NCBI RefSeq assembly: GCF_008326345.1
Contig: NZ_BJEN01000001.1
Coordinates: forward strand, 682,001-746,000
Reading direction: 5' to 3'
Length of the DNA stretch: 64,000 bases
Origin: Cutibacterium modestum
GTDB taxonomy: Bacteria > Actinomycetota > Actinomycetes > Propionibacteriales > Propionibacteriaceae
Shown here: positions 36,410 to 44,883 of the stretch, one piece after another
How the letters are laid out: the number at the start of each line of letters is the position of its first letter
Position numbering within the stretch: the stretch's first letter is position 1
Translations under genes and position numbers: made by a program
Notes under the pieces: generated by a model
The model's database searches: none
What the model was told of the DNA's origin: nothing
The model's input: the letters and a program-made list of their open reading frames with translations, nothing else

Positions 36410-38677
36410 ATGATTTTGACCGCACACGATAGTTCGACCACCGACCCCCGGGTTGTGGAATCTGAGATCGCCAAGGAGCAGGCCCACGTCGACCGGGTCC
36501 GCGCGCAATTGGAGATAGACGAGAACAAAGCCCGGATGCTAGCCAAGGCCGGCCAAGACATGTACCGCTCGGACCGCACCAGTTGGGTTCGTGAAGAGGA
36601 CGGCACGGCGATGTTTGAACGCGACGCCTTCTCCTATAACGCGGCAAGGAGATTAGCGGTCCTCGATGCTGAACATGAGGGTCTGGTCTTTGGTCGACTC
36701 GATCTGGCTGACGACGAAATACGCCATATCGGGCGCATCGGGGTGCGGGACGCCAACTATGAGCCTCTCGTCATTGACTGGCGTGCCCGCGCCGCCGAAC
36801 CCTTTTACCGAGCCACCCCGTCCAACCCCATGGGGGTTGTTCGTCGCCGCGTCTTACGCTGCCGCGATGACAAGGTTCTCGGCATTGAGGATGACCTGTT
36901 GGATTCCACCTCACAAATGGATCTGCCGATCATCGGTGAGGGAGCTCTCATGGCGGCTCTCTCTCGGGCCCGCGACACTCGCATGCACTCAATCGTCTCG
37001 ACGATCCAGGCCGAACAGGATAAAGCTATTCGCGCCCCTTACCAAGGCGTAACGACGATTACGGGCGGCCCCGGCACCGGTAAGACGGTCGTCGCTCTAC
37101 ACCGCGCAGCATTCCTGCTCTACTCTCATCGCACTCGACTGGAGAATGGCGGGGTGCTCGTCATCGGGCCGTCGTCGGTCTTCATGAGCTACATCGAGCG
37201 GGTGCTACCCAGCCTCGGCGAGGACTCCGTAACACTACGCTCAGTCGGCCAGGTGCCATCTGACATCCTGCGCTTCTCCTCTGACCGTCTTGATGAACCG
37301 CGTACCGCCAATATCAAGGGCAGCCTCGAGATGGTTGACGTCCTCACCCGGCTGGTCAACCTGCCCATGTCAGCGGACCCCGATTCCATGCGGCTACGAG
37401 TGACAGTCAAAGGTGAGGTTCTTTTCCTCGATGCCCCCACTCTCGCAGCAACCCGCCAGCGCATCCTCAAGCGCAACCGCTACAACGACGGACGGGAAGC
37501 CGTCGAGGTCTCGTTGCGCGACCAGCTGTGGGCAAGGGTTCCGGCCGACGTTCTCGCCGCCCACGACCTCACCAGGGACGACTTCGACGAGCTGGTGTCC
37601 TCGCAAGCTTCCTGGCGAATGCTCCTCAACGCTTGGTGGCCCACCCTATCGGCCCCCGACGTCTTAGCCCGGTTGGCCGATCCCGCGGTCGTCCGAGCGG
37701 TGGCCCCCGACTGGGACGAGGAGACTCGTCAGCTCCTCGCCAGCTCTATCCCGACCAAGGTAGATCGACACGGACGGCGTGACTGGTCTATAGCCGATAT
37801 GGCCTTGCTCGACGAGCTGGCCGCTCTGCTCGGCCCAGTTCCCCCCGAGCCCAACACCGACGCCCCAGTCTTTATTGAGGGAGGTGACGCCGAGGAGCTC
37901 GTCACCCTCGGCGAACGTCTTCGAGATTCGCGCCAGATCGACGAGGACGAGCCCCGCGACACCTTCGCTCACGTCCTCGTTGACGAGGCCCAGGACATCT
38001 CCCCTATGCAGTGGCGGATGATCGGACGTCGAGGCCGGCAGGCCTCCTGGACGATCGTCGGGGATCCCGCTCAGTCCGCTTTTCCCCATCCCGACCAGAC
38101 TAGGGCGGCTCTGGACGAACTGGTCGGTAACTCCCCGTCACGCACCTTCACCTTAACCAAGAACTACCGTTCCCCGGCCGAGGTCTTCGATCTCGCCGCC
38201 GATGTGGTCGTCACCGTCCAGCCCAACGCCGACCTCCCACAGGCGGTGCGCTCGGTCGGTGTCCGTCCCACCGTCATCCGCACCGACGACCTATGGGCAC
38301 AGGTGCGCGCGCAGCTGGACGAGATGCTCGAGTCAGTGGATGGGACGATTGGGTTGGTCTGCCCGGCCGGCCTCGTCGAGCAGGCGCGCGAGCTCGCCGA
38401 CGATCCGCGCATCAACACGGTGACGACTATGCAGGCCAAGGGTCTTGAGTACGATGGTGCAGTGGTCGTCGATCCCGAGGGCATCGTCTCCGAGACCGGC
38501 AATTCCTCCGGGGGCGTTCGGGTGCTCTACGTCGCTCTGACTCGCCCGACCCATCGGCTAGCGGTAGTCGGGCTTAGACCGCAGAGCTCACCTCAAATTC
38601 CCGAGGCAAACCGGCCAGCTCGGGACGCCGCTGCGCCAGCATGGTCCGAAGCTCTGTGGTCGCACGAGACCTGTTGA
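36410..38677 (+). CDS. helR: HelD/HelR-type UvrD-superfamily ATPase
   Basis: Superfamily 1 helicase-like ATPase of 755 residues, closest in plan to actinobacterial HelD/HelR, which binds RNA polymerase, frees stalled complexes and can give rifampicin tolerance. An N-terminal coiled coil (about 10-45) is followed by a region with IGRIGVRDANYEPLVIDWRA, Walker A GGPGTGKT (about 219-226), DEAQD Walker B (about 525-529), GDPAQSAFP, NYRSPAEV and LYVALTRPTHRLAVVG. The start is ATG 36410 or the nearby TTG 36416, which fits the AAGGA better. Its 3' end overlaps the convergent metF by 104 bp. Confidence 0.88.
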   Translation: MILTAHDSSTTDPRVVESEIAKEQAHVDRVRAQLEIDENKARMLAKAGQDMYRSDRTSWVREEDGTAMFERDAFSYNAARRLAVLDAEHEGLVFGRLDLADDEIRHIGRIGVRDANYEPLVIDWRARAAEPFYRATPSNPMGVVRRRVLRCRDDKVLGIEDDLLDSTSQMDLPIIGEGALMAALSRARDTRMHSIVSTIQAEQDKAIRAPYQGVTTITGGPGTGKTVVALHRAAFLLYSHRTRLENGGVLVIGPSSVFMSYIERVLPSLGEDSVTLRSVGQVPSDILRFSSDRLDEPRTANIKGSLEMVDVLTRLVNLPMSADPDSMRLRVTVKGEVLFLDAPTLAATRQRILKRNRYNDGREAVEVSLRDQLWARVPADVLAAHDLTRDDFDELVSSQASWRMLLNAWWPTLSAPDVLARLADPAVVRAVAPDWDEETRQLLASSIPTKVDRHGRRDWSIADMALLDELAALLGPVPPEPNTDAPVFIEGGDAEELVTLGERLRDSRQIDEDEPRDTFAHVLVDEAQDISPMQWRMIGRRGRQASWTIVGDPAQSAFPHPDQTRAALDELVGNSPSRTFTLTKNYRSPAEVFDLAADVVVTVQPNADLPQAVRSVGVRPTVIRTDDLWAQVRAQLDEMLESVDGTIGLVCPAGLVEQARELADDPRINTVTTMQAKGLEYDGAVVVDPEGIVSETGNSSGGVRVLYVALTRPTHRLAVVGLRPQSSPQIPEANRPARDAAAPAWSEALWSHETC

Positions 38678-39512
38678 GGGTGTAGTAATGGAGACCGGGA
38701 GCGCCCGCGTCAAGGAGTTCACAGCACATATCGACGGCTGCCGCCAGGCCGATGCGCCGGACGGCAGCCTTGTCGCCCTTGGCCTCTTCGAGCTGGGCCA
38801 CCAGCTCAGCGGGAACGTCCGTACCCGCCAGCTCCGAGAACCGACGAATCTGTCCGTACGACGTGATTGGCATAATCCCCGGAGTGATGGGGATGTCACA
38901 ACCCATGCCCCGCACCCTCTCTACGAGACGCTGGTAATGGGAGGGAAGAAAGAACAATTGGGTGATCGCGAAGGAGGCCCCGGCCTGGGCTTTATCGACC
39001 AAGATGCGAGCGTCCAGGTCGATATCGCGAGCTTCCGGATGGCCATCAGGAAACGCTCCCACGCCGATACATGCCTCAGGGTGAATCCGCTTGACGAGAC
39101 GGACAAGCTCAGTAGCGTTAGGCAATCCCTCGGGATGGGGCACCCATGGCAGTCCCGCCCCACCGGGCATGTCACCGCGAATAGCAAGGACGTGGTCGAC
39201 CCCGGACTCGGCATAGTCAGCGACCATCTGCTCCAAATCTGCCACCGATTGGGCAACGCAAGTGAGATGACCGACGGTACGCAGACCGGTCGACACCATG
39301 TGTTGGGTACATCGCAACGTGCGGTCGCGTCGCGACCCGTTCGCTCCATAAGTCACTGAGATGAAGTCTGGCGCCATCGGCACAAGGGCATCAGTGGCAC
39401 TCCACAGCCGATAGACGTCGTCCTCGCTGCGTGGTGGCATGAACTCAAAAGAGTGCAAGGGGCGCTCGCCCGAGGCCAACAGGTCGGCAATGGTCGGCGT
39501 CTGGGATTGCAT
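38574..39512 (-). CDS. metF: 5,10-methylenetetrahydrofolate reductase
   Basis: Flavin enzyme making 5-methyltetrahydrofolate for methionine synthesis; it consumes the one-carbon product of the glycine cleavage system encoded upstream. The product (about 312 residues) has HSFEFMPPRSEDD, ISVTYGANGS, LAIRGDMP, IGVGAFPDGHPEA, AGASFAITQLFF, GIMPITSY and LHYYTLNRS, all MetF blocks. The ATG at 39512 has no ribosome site but a -10-like TAGCCT close by, suggesting a leaderless mRNA; a GTG at 39551 is the alternative. Divergent from the polyprenyl synthase. Confidence 0.95.
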   Translation of the reverse strand: MQSQTPTIADLLASGERPLHSFEFMPPRSEDDVYRLWSATDALVPMAPDFISVTYGANGSRRDRTLRCTQHMVSTGLRTVGHLTCVAQSVADLEQMVADYAESGVDHVLAIRGDMPGGAGLPWVPHPEGLPNATELVRLVKRIHPEACIGVGAFPDGHPEARDIDLDARILVDKAQAGASFAITQLFFLPSHYQRLVERVRGMGCDIPITPGIMPITSYGQIRRFSELAGTDVPAELVAQLEEAKGDKAAVRRIGLAAAVDMCCELLDAGAPGLHYYTLNRSRATTELRTMLAQRRPELAGLPREFEVSSAV

Positions 39513-39604
39513 ATGTGAGAGGCTAGGAGGCGCGCCCAGCAAGCGAGCCACATGTCCAGCCTGCGGACTCGTTTCCAGCTACCAGACGCCTCTATGCTGG
39601 CGCT

Positions 39605-40702
39605 ATGTGCCCCTTTGATCCGTATTCACCAGTCAGCGCTGACTTTCGTGACTCTATAAACGCAAGGATCTCCTCCTTCCTCGACAACGAACGGCGGGGC
39701 ATCGACGCGATCGGGACCGAGCTGTCCCCCGTTCTCGACGCCGCCCGCGATTACACCGGGGGTGGTAAGCGGCTGCGCCCTGCCTTCTGTTACTGGGGTC
39801 ATGTGGCTGCAGCAGGCCAACCCGTTGCACCCAGCGGTCTGCTACAGGCTGCCGGGAGCCTCGAGTTTCTGCACGTATCCGCCTTGGTCCACGACGACCT
39901 CATAGACCACTCCAACACTCGACGTGGGCTTCCCTCAGCACATCGTCGCTTCGAGGCGGCCCATGTCACTGCCCACGGAGACGGATCCGCTGAGCAATTC
40001 GGATTCGACGTCGCGATCTTGCTCGGCGACCTGCTTCTCATGTGGTCATCGCAAATGTTTACTTCCGCCCCGGTAGAAGCTGACAGACTCGCGGCAGCCA
40101 TCCCCCTGTTTGACGCCATGCGCACCGAGGTCACCTGCGGCCAAGTCCTCGACGTCACCTCGCAATCAGGGATGGCGGGGTCTGATTCGGAATCCGCTCT
40201 CGACCTGGTCGGTCGAGTCGTGGAGTACAAGTGCGCCTCTTACACAGTCGTTCGCCCGTCTCAGATTGGTGTGGCCCTGGCTGGCGGCTCATCCCGTCTC
40301 CAACAAACGATGGCTGACTTCGGCTCCCCCATCGGGCGGGCCTTCCAATACCGCGACGATCTTCTCGGCGTCTTCGGCGACGCCGAACTGACTGGCAAGC
40401 CCGCCGGCGACGACCTGAGGGAAGGTAAGCGAACCGTACTCGTCGCCCATGCGCTCAATCAGGCCGACTCCGGCGACGCTGCCCGCCTGAAGTCGTTGCT
40501 GGGCCGCCCCGACCTCGACGACGACGATGTCGCCATCGCCCGTCGTATCATCGAGACGAGTGGAGCCCGAGATGCTGTCGAGTCAACAATCGAACAATGC
40601 CACGATCGCGCCGTCGCAGCCCTCGACGACGCCGAGATGACCGACGCCGGTCGAGTCGCCCTGCGAGAGTTGGCTCACCAATGCGTAGAACGTGATTTCT
40701 GA
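39605..40702 (+). CDS. Polyprenyl (geranylgeranyl-type) diphosphate synthase
   Basis: Trans-prenyltransferase of 365 residues. The first aspartate-rich motif is VHDDLIDHSNTRRG (Asp97, 98, 101), the second FQYRDDLLGVFGD; GGGKRLRPA precedes them and GKRTVLVA follows. Chain length cannot be read safely from sequence; IdsA-like enzymes of actinobacteria make C20 or longer products for menaquinone or carrier lipids. A -10-like TATGCT nine bases before the ATG and no Shine-Dalgarno suggest a leaderless mRNA. The metF/idsA divergent pair is shared with mycobacteria. Confidence 0.92.
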   Translation: MCPFDPYSPVSADFRDSINARISSFLDNERRGIDAIGTELSPVLDAARDYTGGGKRLRPAFCYWGHVAAAGQPVAPSGLLQAAGSLEFLHVSALVHDDLIDHSNTRRGLPSAHRRFEAAHVTAHGDGSAEQFGFDVAILLGDLLLMWSSQMFTSAPVEADRLAAAIPLFDAMRTEVTCGQVLDVTSQSGMAGSDSESALDLVGRVVEYKCASYTVVRPSQIGVALAGGSSRLQQTMADFGSPIGRAFQYRDDLLGVFGDAELTGKPAGDDLREGKRTVLVAHALNQADSGDAARLKSLLGRPDLDDDDVAIARRIIETSGARDAVESTIEQCHDRAVAALDDAEMTDAGRVALRELAHQCVERDF

Positions 40703-40732
40703 TACCCCCGTTGCTGCCCTACGGCCTGAGTA

Positions 40733-41131
40733 TCACACCAGGAGGAGAGCGAAACCGTTAAACCCATCATCGTCAAGACACTGACCAATGATTTCAATCA
40801 GCCTACCCCAATCCTGGGGATTGTCGCGCTGGAAGGGCTGCCAGCCGGTCCATAACACTGCCGTGTCTCCTTCGAGGTCGGCTAGGCAGTCACGCAGTGC
40901 GTTAAGGTTACGCCCGTACCAGCTAGGGAATGACAGGGCGCGCCCAAAACCGGCAAGAACGGACTCCAATTCGGCCCCTCCGCTCATGTGGAAGACGCGC
41001 CACCCTGCCTCACGCCACGCCGTTGCTACCTTGACGGGGTCAGAACTGTGCGCCGGATCAACAAGGAGGATCCCCGATCCGATGGGGCCAGCGGCTTCGG
41101 GATCGGAACTTAATTGGGTGTCTGTTGTCAT
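40733..41131 (-). CDS. Barstar-family RNase inhibitor
   Basis: Cytoplasmic inhibitor of 132 residues. The barstar core is clear: FPSWYGRNLNALRDCLADL, matching the barstar helix that plugs the RNase active site. The residue equivalent to barstar Asp39 is kept (Asp81) while that of Asp35 is Asn77. A 15-25 residue Ser/Gly-rich extension precedes the fold. Its ATG overlaps the RNase stop (ATGA, 41131-41128), so inhibitor synthesis is coupled to that of the toxin. It protects the producer from the RNase before export. Confidence 0.92.
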   Translation of the reverse strand: MTTDTQLSSDPEAAGPIGSGILLVDPAHSSDPVKVATAWREAGWRVFHMSGGAELESVLAGFGRALSFPSWYGRNLNALRDCLADLEGDTAVLWTGWQPFQRDNPQDWGRLIEIIGQCLDDDGFNGFALLLV

Positions 41132-41571
41132 CGGATGATCCTCTTAAACGTTGGGTAGTGGTCCGGTGTCCAGAAACAGGTGGAATCTGAACCGCACACG
41201 ATGCGACGCGGCCCTCGACCCGGGATTCCAGAACCGGCGACGGTGTACTCGTGGTACCAGGCGTCATTATGGTGAGGAAGCGCGCCACTATTGTCGTGGT
41301 AGACAATGCCGTCTCGGCTAAACGGGAAAGGCCCACTGGCGTCGATGAGTTGGAGGATCTGGCGAGCCTGGGGAGGCATCTCGTTTTCCTGGATGGTCGA
41401 CAAGCCATCAGATGGCTGTGTGATGACCGCGACAGTCACGGGCGCTGTGGGCTCTTTCGAGCTCGCCAAGGCTGGGGTATTCGCCGCTGAACACCCCATG
41501 ACTACGGCTGATAGCAAGCCTACGATCCAGACGGACCACCGGTGGGAACGACGCCAGGCTGGAACAGTCAT
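41128..41571 (-). CDS. Secreted guanyl-specific ribonuclease (barnase/RNase Sa type)
   Basis: Small extracellular RNase of 147 residues. A basic start and hydrophobic segment (about 11-26) end in VVMGC, a likely lipobox with Cys27, so the enzyme may be lipid-anchored before release. The RNase N1/T1 domain has FPFSRDGIVYHDNSGALP, WYHEYTV with the general base Glu108, RRIVCG with Arg122/123, and TPDHYPTFKRI with the general acid His138. Cys126 and Cys132 could form a disulfide. It is co-translated with its barstar inhibitor. Role: nutrient scavenging or attack on other cells. Confidence 0.92.
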   Translation of the reverse strand: MTVPAWRRSHRWSVWIVGLLSAVVMGCSAANTPALASSKEPTAPVTVAVITQPSDGLSTIQENEMPPQARQILQLIDASGPFPFSRDGIVYHDNSGALPHHNDAWYHEYTVAGSGIPGRGPRRIVCGSDSTCFWTPDHYPTFKRIIR

Positions 41572-41631
41572 AGGTTCAGCCTAAGGACTCGCCGGCTCAT
41601 CTTCCGATGCCTTCCGAAGGACTACGCATAC

Positions 41632-41641
41632 ACTTCGAAGT
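41632..41641. promoter_or_regulatory. Palindrome ACTTCGAAGT upstream of the kinase gene
   Basis: Perfect 10-bp palindrome 43 bp before the pknL-like start, with an imperfect CCTTCCGAAGG at 41610-41620. The same core, ACTTCGAAG, forms the arms of the gcvT dyad. No regulator can be named. Confidence 0.35.
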
Positions 41642-41684
41642 GGGTCGCACCCCTTTCTTCCCCGACTGTGCGTAAGGCGTAATC

Positions 41685-43109
41685 GTGAGCATGACCGTGA
41701 GCACTGACCCCTTAGTGGGTCATATCCTCGAGGGTCGCTACGAGATCGCCTCCAAGATCGCTCGTGGCGGGATGGCGACCGTCTATCGGGCCCAAGATCT
41801 GTGTCTTCCTCGCATCGTCGCGATCAAGGTGATGCACGAGGGGCTCGACGCAGAACTCGCTGAGCGATTCGATTCCGAGGCGAAGGCCGCGGCACGGCTC
41901 ATCAACCCCCATGTGGTATCAGTTTTCGACCAAGGCATGGACGGGGATCGTCCCTTCATCGTCATGGAGTACGTGCCAGGGTGCACCCTGCGTCACATCA
42001 TCACTCAGGAGGCGCCACTCACCCCGGTGCGCGCCTTGGACCTCCTTGAACCAGTTGTCTCTGCCCTTGCCAGCGCCCACGAGGACGGTCTGGTTCACCG
42101 TGACGTCAAACCCGAAAACGTTCTCATCTCTGATCGTGGCCAGATCAAGGTGGCTGATTTTGGCCTGGCACGGGCCGTTAGCAATCACACGATGTCAGCA
42201 ACATCTGGGCAGCTCATTGGTACGGTGTCCTATATTCCGCCCGAGCGGGTAACGCGCGGTAGCTCCGATGAGCGCTCGGACATTTATTCAGCCGGCATTG
42301 TGCTTTTTGAGATGCTCACGGGACACAAACCGCATACTGGCGATTCCCCTATTCAGGTGGCGTGGGCCCACGTCAATAAAGATGTTCCAGCACCCTCGCA
42401 GTACCTAGTCAATGGTACCCGAGCTGAACGCGATATCGCATGGCTCGTTCCGGGATATCTGGACGGTTTGGTGCGTGCCTGCACCTCCCGCGATCCCAGG
42501 AAACGCCCGGCGAATGGGAGGGCTCTGCTCGATCTCCTTCGTCGTGTCCGTCACGCACTGGCCACCGGCCGCACGGACGACCCGGCCCTCGCCGCCCTCC
42601 AGAATAGAGCGCCTCAACCGAATGCTGTCATCGCCAATCCGGTAGCCCATGCGCCCGGGGGGTCAACAGACCGATCCACCCGCCGACGAAGCGAGCCAGT
42701 ACGACCTGGCACTGCGTCAGTCCCACCGTGGTCTCGCACGGGTACTCCGGCGTCGCCACGTACTCCGGTCTCAAGCCCGGATCCTCCACTATCTCCGATG
42801 GACCGCCATCCGCAGCACACACCGACACGACCTGCCGACTACTCTCGGCCGCATCCACGGCCTGTGGACCGGCCTGGTGCCCGAACAGCATCCCGTTCTA
42901 GGCTGGCTCAAGACGCCGTTCATCGCCGTCGCCGTGGCGTCATCGCCGCTGTCTTCATTGTGCTGGTGGCAGTATTGTGCGCTTACCTCGTGTTCCATTT
43001 CACCTCTTCCCGGTACTCTGCGAGCGAGCTGCACAGTACAAATTCAGTCGAACGGACAGTCGGTCACAAGGGATCATCCCGCATTCACACCGTCTCGCAA
43101 AATATTTGA
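41685..43109 (+). CDS. Serine/threonine protein kinase, PknL-like
   Basis: Membrane-bound Hanks-type kinase of 474 residues. The kinase domain (about 18-290) has the glycine loop IARGGMATVY, VAIKVM (catalytic Lys), HRDVKPENVL (Asp140), VADFGLARA and GTVSYIPPERV with activation-loop Ser/Thr residues. A Pro/Ser/Thr/Arg-rich juxtamembrane region (about 310-410) leads to one helix (about 418-440) and a short tail of about 35 residues outside; there are no PASTA repeats, as in mycobacterial PknL. The position between the prenyl synthase and class II DAHP synthase genes also fits PknL. Start GTG 41685 (AAGGCG upstream) or ATG 41691. Confidence 0.92.
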   Translation: MSMTVSTDPLVGHILEGRYEIASKIARGGMATVYRAQDLCLPRIVAIKVMHEGLDAELAERFDSEAKAAARLINPHVVSVFDQGMDGDRPFIVMEYVPGCTLRHIITQEAPLTPVRALDLLEPVVSALASAHEDGLVHRDVKPENVLISDRGQIKVADFGLARAVSNHTMSATSGQLIGTVSYIPPERVTRGSSDERSDIYSAGIVLFEMLTGHKPHTGDSPIQVAWAHVNKDVPAPSQYLVNGTRAERDIAWLVPGYLDGLVRACTSRDPRKRPANGRALLDLLRRVRHALATGRTDDPALAALQNRAPQPNAVIANPVAHAPGGSTDRSTRRRSEPVRPGTASVPPWSRTGTPASPRTPVSSPDPPLSPMDRHPQHTPTRPADYSRPHPRPVDRPGARTASRSRLAQDAVHRRRRGVIAAVFIVLVAVLCAYLVFHFTSSRYSASELHSTNSVERTVGHKGSSRIHTVSQNI

Positions 43110-43121
43110 CGCCAATCCAGG

Positions 43122-43151
43122 TTGCAGGGCGAAGATCCTCCCGCGTATCAT
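43122..43151 (+). promoter_or_regulatory. Promoter for a leaderless DMT transporter mRNA
   Basis: -35 TTGCAG (43122-43127), 18-bp spacer, -10 TATCAT (43146-43151). The GTG start at 43159 is seven bases past the -10, so the transcript should begin at the start codon. Confidence 0.6.
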
Positions 43152-43158
43152 GTGACTC

Positions 43159-44115
43159 GTGGTTGGTTTTCGTTCGTCGCGTCTTGCTGTGCCCGCTCTT
43201 CTTCTCATGGCTGCTCTGTGGGGATCGACTCTCGTCGTCATGAAGGGTGTTTATGCCCACATGAGCCCCGAGAACTTGCTGGCAAGCCGTTTCGCCATGG
43301 CAGCCGCCGCATTCGGAATCCTCTTCCCAAAGGCCTGGCGCACCAATATGCGCACCATGGTCAAGGGAGTCATCCTTGGCGTGCTCTTCGCCGCCGGTCA
43401 GCTACTTCAAGCCATTGGACTAGGGACCACTCAAGCCGCCATGAACGGGTTCATCACCAGCCTATACGTGGTCTTCACCCCGCTGTTGGCTGCTGTGATC
43501 TTCCGCAAGAAAGTCTCCAACGCCGTCTGGGGAGCTGTGGCACTGGCGACTGTCGGTATGGGCGTGCTGGCCCTGGATCCCTCTACCCTCAGTAGCGGAT
43601 TCGGTATCGGTCAGCTCCTGACCCTGGCCTCCGCTGTGGCCTACGCCGGCCACATCGTCGCTACTGGACGCTTCGCCAACCCGTCCAACGTCGCATCCCT
43701 CGGGCTATACCAGACCATCACCGTCGCCATCGTCTGCACCATTGCAGCCCTGCCCGGCGGTCTGAGTGTCCCCGCCCACATGGAGGATTGGCTTGCCCTG
43801 GCCTACTTGGCCATTATCTGTGGCACCTTTACGACCTTCATACAGAGCTGGGGCCAGGCCCGGGTAGAATCAACCCGCGCCGCTGTCATCATGTGTACTG
43901 AGCCGCTGTGGGGCGCCATCTTCGCTATTGGTCTCGGTGGTGAGGCTCTCACCGGGCGCATCACTATCGGCGGTCTCGCAATCTTAGCCGCTATGGCTTT
44001 AGTCATCCGCCCACCTCGTCGTCGCCGCGGCGCACCGCAGCACCACAGCGAACCCCCGGTAGTCCAGGTCGATCCGGCCTGGACTCCGCAGTTCGGCATG
44101 GACCGCATGCCCTGA
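43159..44115 (+). CDS. DMT-superfamily (EamA) transporter
   Basis: Inner membrane protein of 318 residues with ten predicted helices in two EamA repeats; WGSTLVVMKGVYAHMSPENL in the first helix pair and IQSWGQARVESTRAAVIMCT with EPLWGAIFAI in the second are typical of drug/metabolite exporters of this family. The C-terminal tail (about 285-318) is basic, then Pro/Gln-rich and cytoplasmic. The substrate cannot be told. GTG start, leaderless promoter (43122-43151). Confidence 0.88.
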   Translation: MVGFRSSRLAVPALLLMAALWGSTLVVMKGVYAHMSPENLLASRFAMAAAAFGILFPKAWRTNMRTMVKGVILGVLFAAGQLLQAIGLGTTQAAMNGFITSLYVVFTPLLAAVIFRKKVSNAVWGAVALATVGMGVLALDPSTLSSGFGIGQLLTLASAVAYAGHIVATGRFANPSNVASLGLYQTITVAIVCTIAALPGGLSVPAHMEDWLALAYLAIICGTFTTFIQSWGQARVESTRAAVIMCTEPLWGAIFAIGLGGEALTGRITIGGLAILAAMALVIRPPRRRRGAPQHHSEPPVVQVDPAWTPQFGMDRMP

Positions 44116-44129
44116 TCCTCGGTACTGGG

Positions 44130-44777
44130 TCAGTCCTGCGGCACCTTCCACGGCTGGCCGCCACGCAAATCATGGAAGGTGGTCGGTACCATCTCCTGAT
44201 GCCGGTCAAAGGACAGTTGCCAGCCTCTCTCGTTAAGCAGCCCCTCATGGATGAGAAAACCGTGGCGGGCCCCCACCGACCTCGCGAAGTCGACAGTTTC
44301 GTTCATTGCAGCCCACGGGGCGTGAGCCGGGCAAGCCAGCACATCAACACCGCGCGGGGTCTCATCTAGTTCGTCACCAGGGTGGTACAGGATCGTCCCA
44401 AGCCCCTCCCCGATGAGGTATCCGACATTGCCAATGGGTTCCAGATCTCGGTGAATGACGGCATGGTGACCTCCCACTGCCTCAATTCTCACCTCACCGA
44501 TCTGCAACACATCGCCCGGGGCAATGACGTCGGCGTCGAGGGCCGGAATCTCACGGCACGCCCCCTCTTCCGCGCGCACCACCGCACCCGAGTTCGCATC
44601 CACCAAGGCACCGATGTGCTCAGGGTCGACGTGATCAGGATGGCGATGGGTGACCAGGATGGCGTCTAAATCAGTCAGTCCGTGCCAGGACTGGCTGAGG
44701 TTACCGGGGTCAACGAGAACTCGCTGCCCGGCCGCTTCAACGAGGATGCAGGAGTGTCCCAGATGCGTAATTCTCAT
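44130..44777 (-). CDS. Metallo-beta-lactamase-fold hydrolase (UlaG-like)
   Basis: Soluble metal-dependent hydrolase of 215 residues. The metal motif is THRHPDHVD (HxHxDH, residues 44-49), with further ligands likely in GGHHAVIH and YHPGDELDE, and LIHEGLLNERGW near the end. It resembles the short UlaG/YtkL-like MBL proteins; substrate unknown. The ATG at 44777 has GAAGGT close upstream and begins at the conserved MRITHLGHSCIL. It lies downstream of the DAHP synthase gene on the same strand, 106 bp away, and is convergent with the DMT transporter. Confidence 0.87.
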   Translation of the reverse strand: MRITHLGHSCILVEAAGQRVLVDPGNLSQSWHGLTDLDAILVTHRHPDHVDPEHIGALVDANSGAVVRAEEGACREIPALDADVIAPGDVLQIGEVRIEAVGGHHAVIHRDLEPIGNVGYLIGEGLGTILYHPGDELDETPRGVDVLACPAHAPWAAMNETVDFARSVGARHGFLIHEGLLNERGWQLSFDRHQEMVPTTFHDLRGGQPWKVPQD

Positions 44778-44883
44778 ACCTTCAGTCTTCCGCCGACATT
44801 GAATGACGGCAACCAGTTTGGCCACATCCGTGACCGAACTCATCTCTCGCCGACAAAGGCATTGGGGACGCATTCCGGATCGA

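Noticed and set aside
41685-43109. Truncation of the kinase because PASTA repeats are missing.
   Set aside because: PknL of mycobacteria also has no PASTA repeats, and the stretch to the next gene is only 49 bp with no PASTA-like frame.
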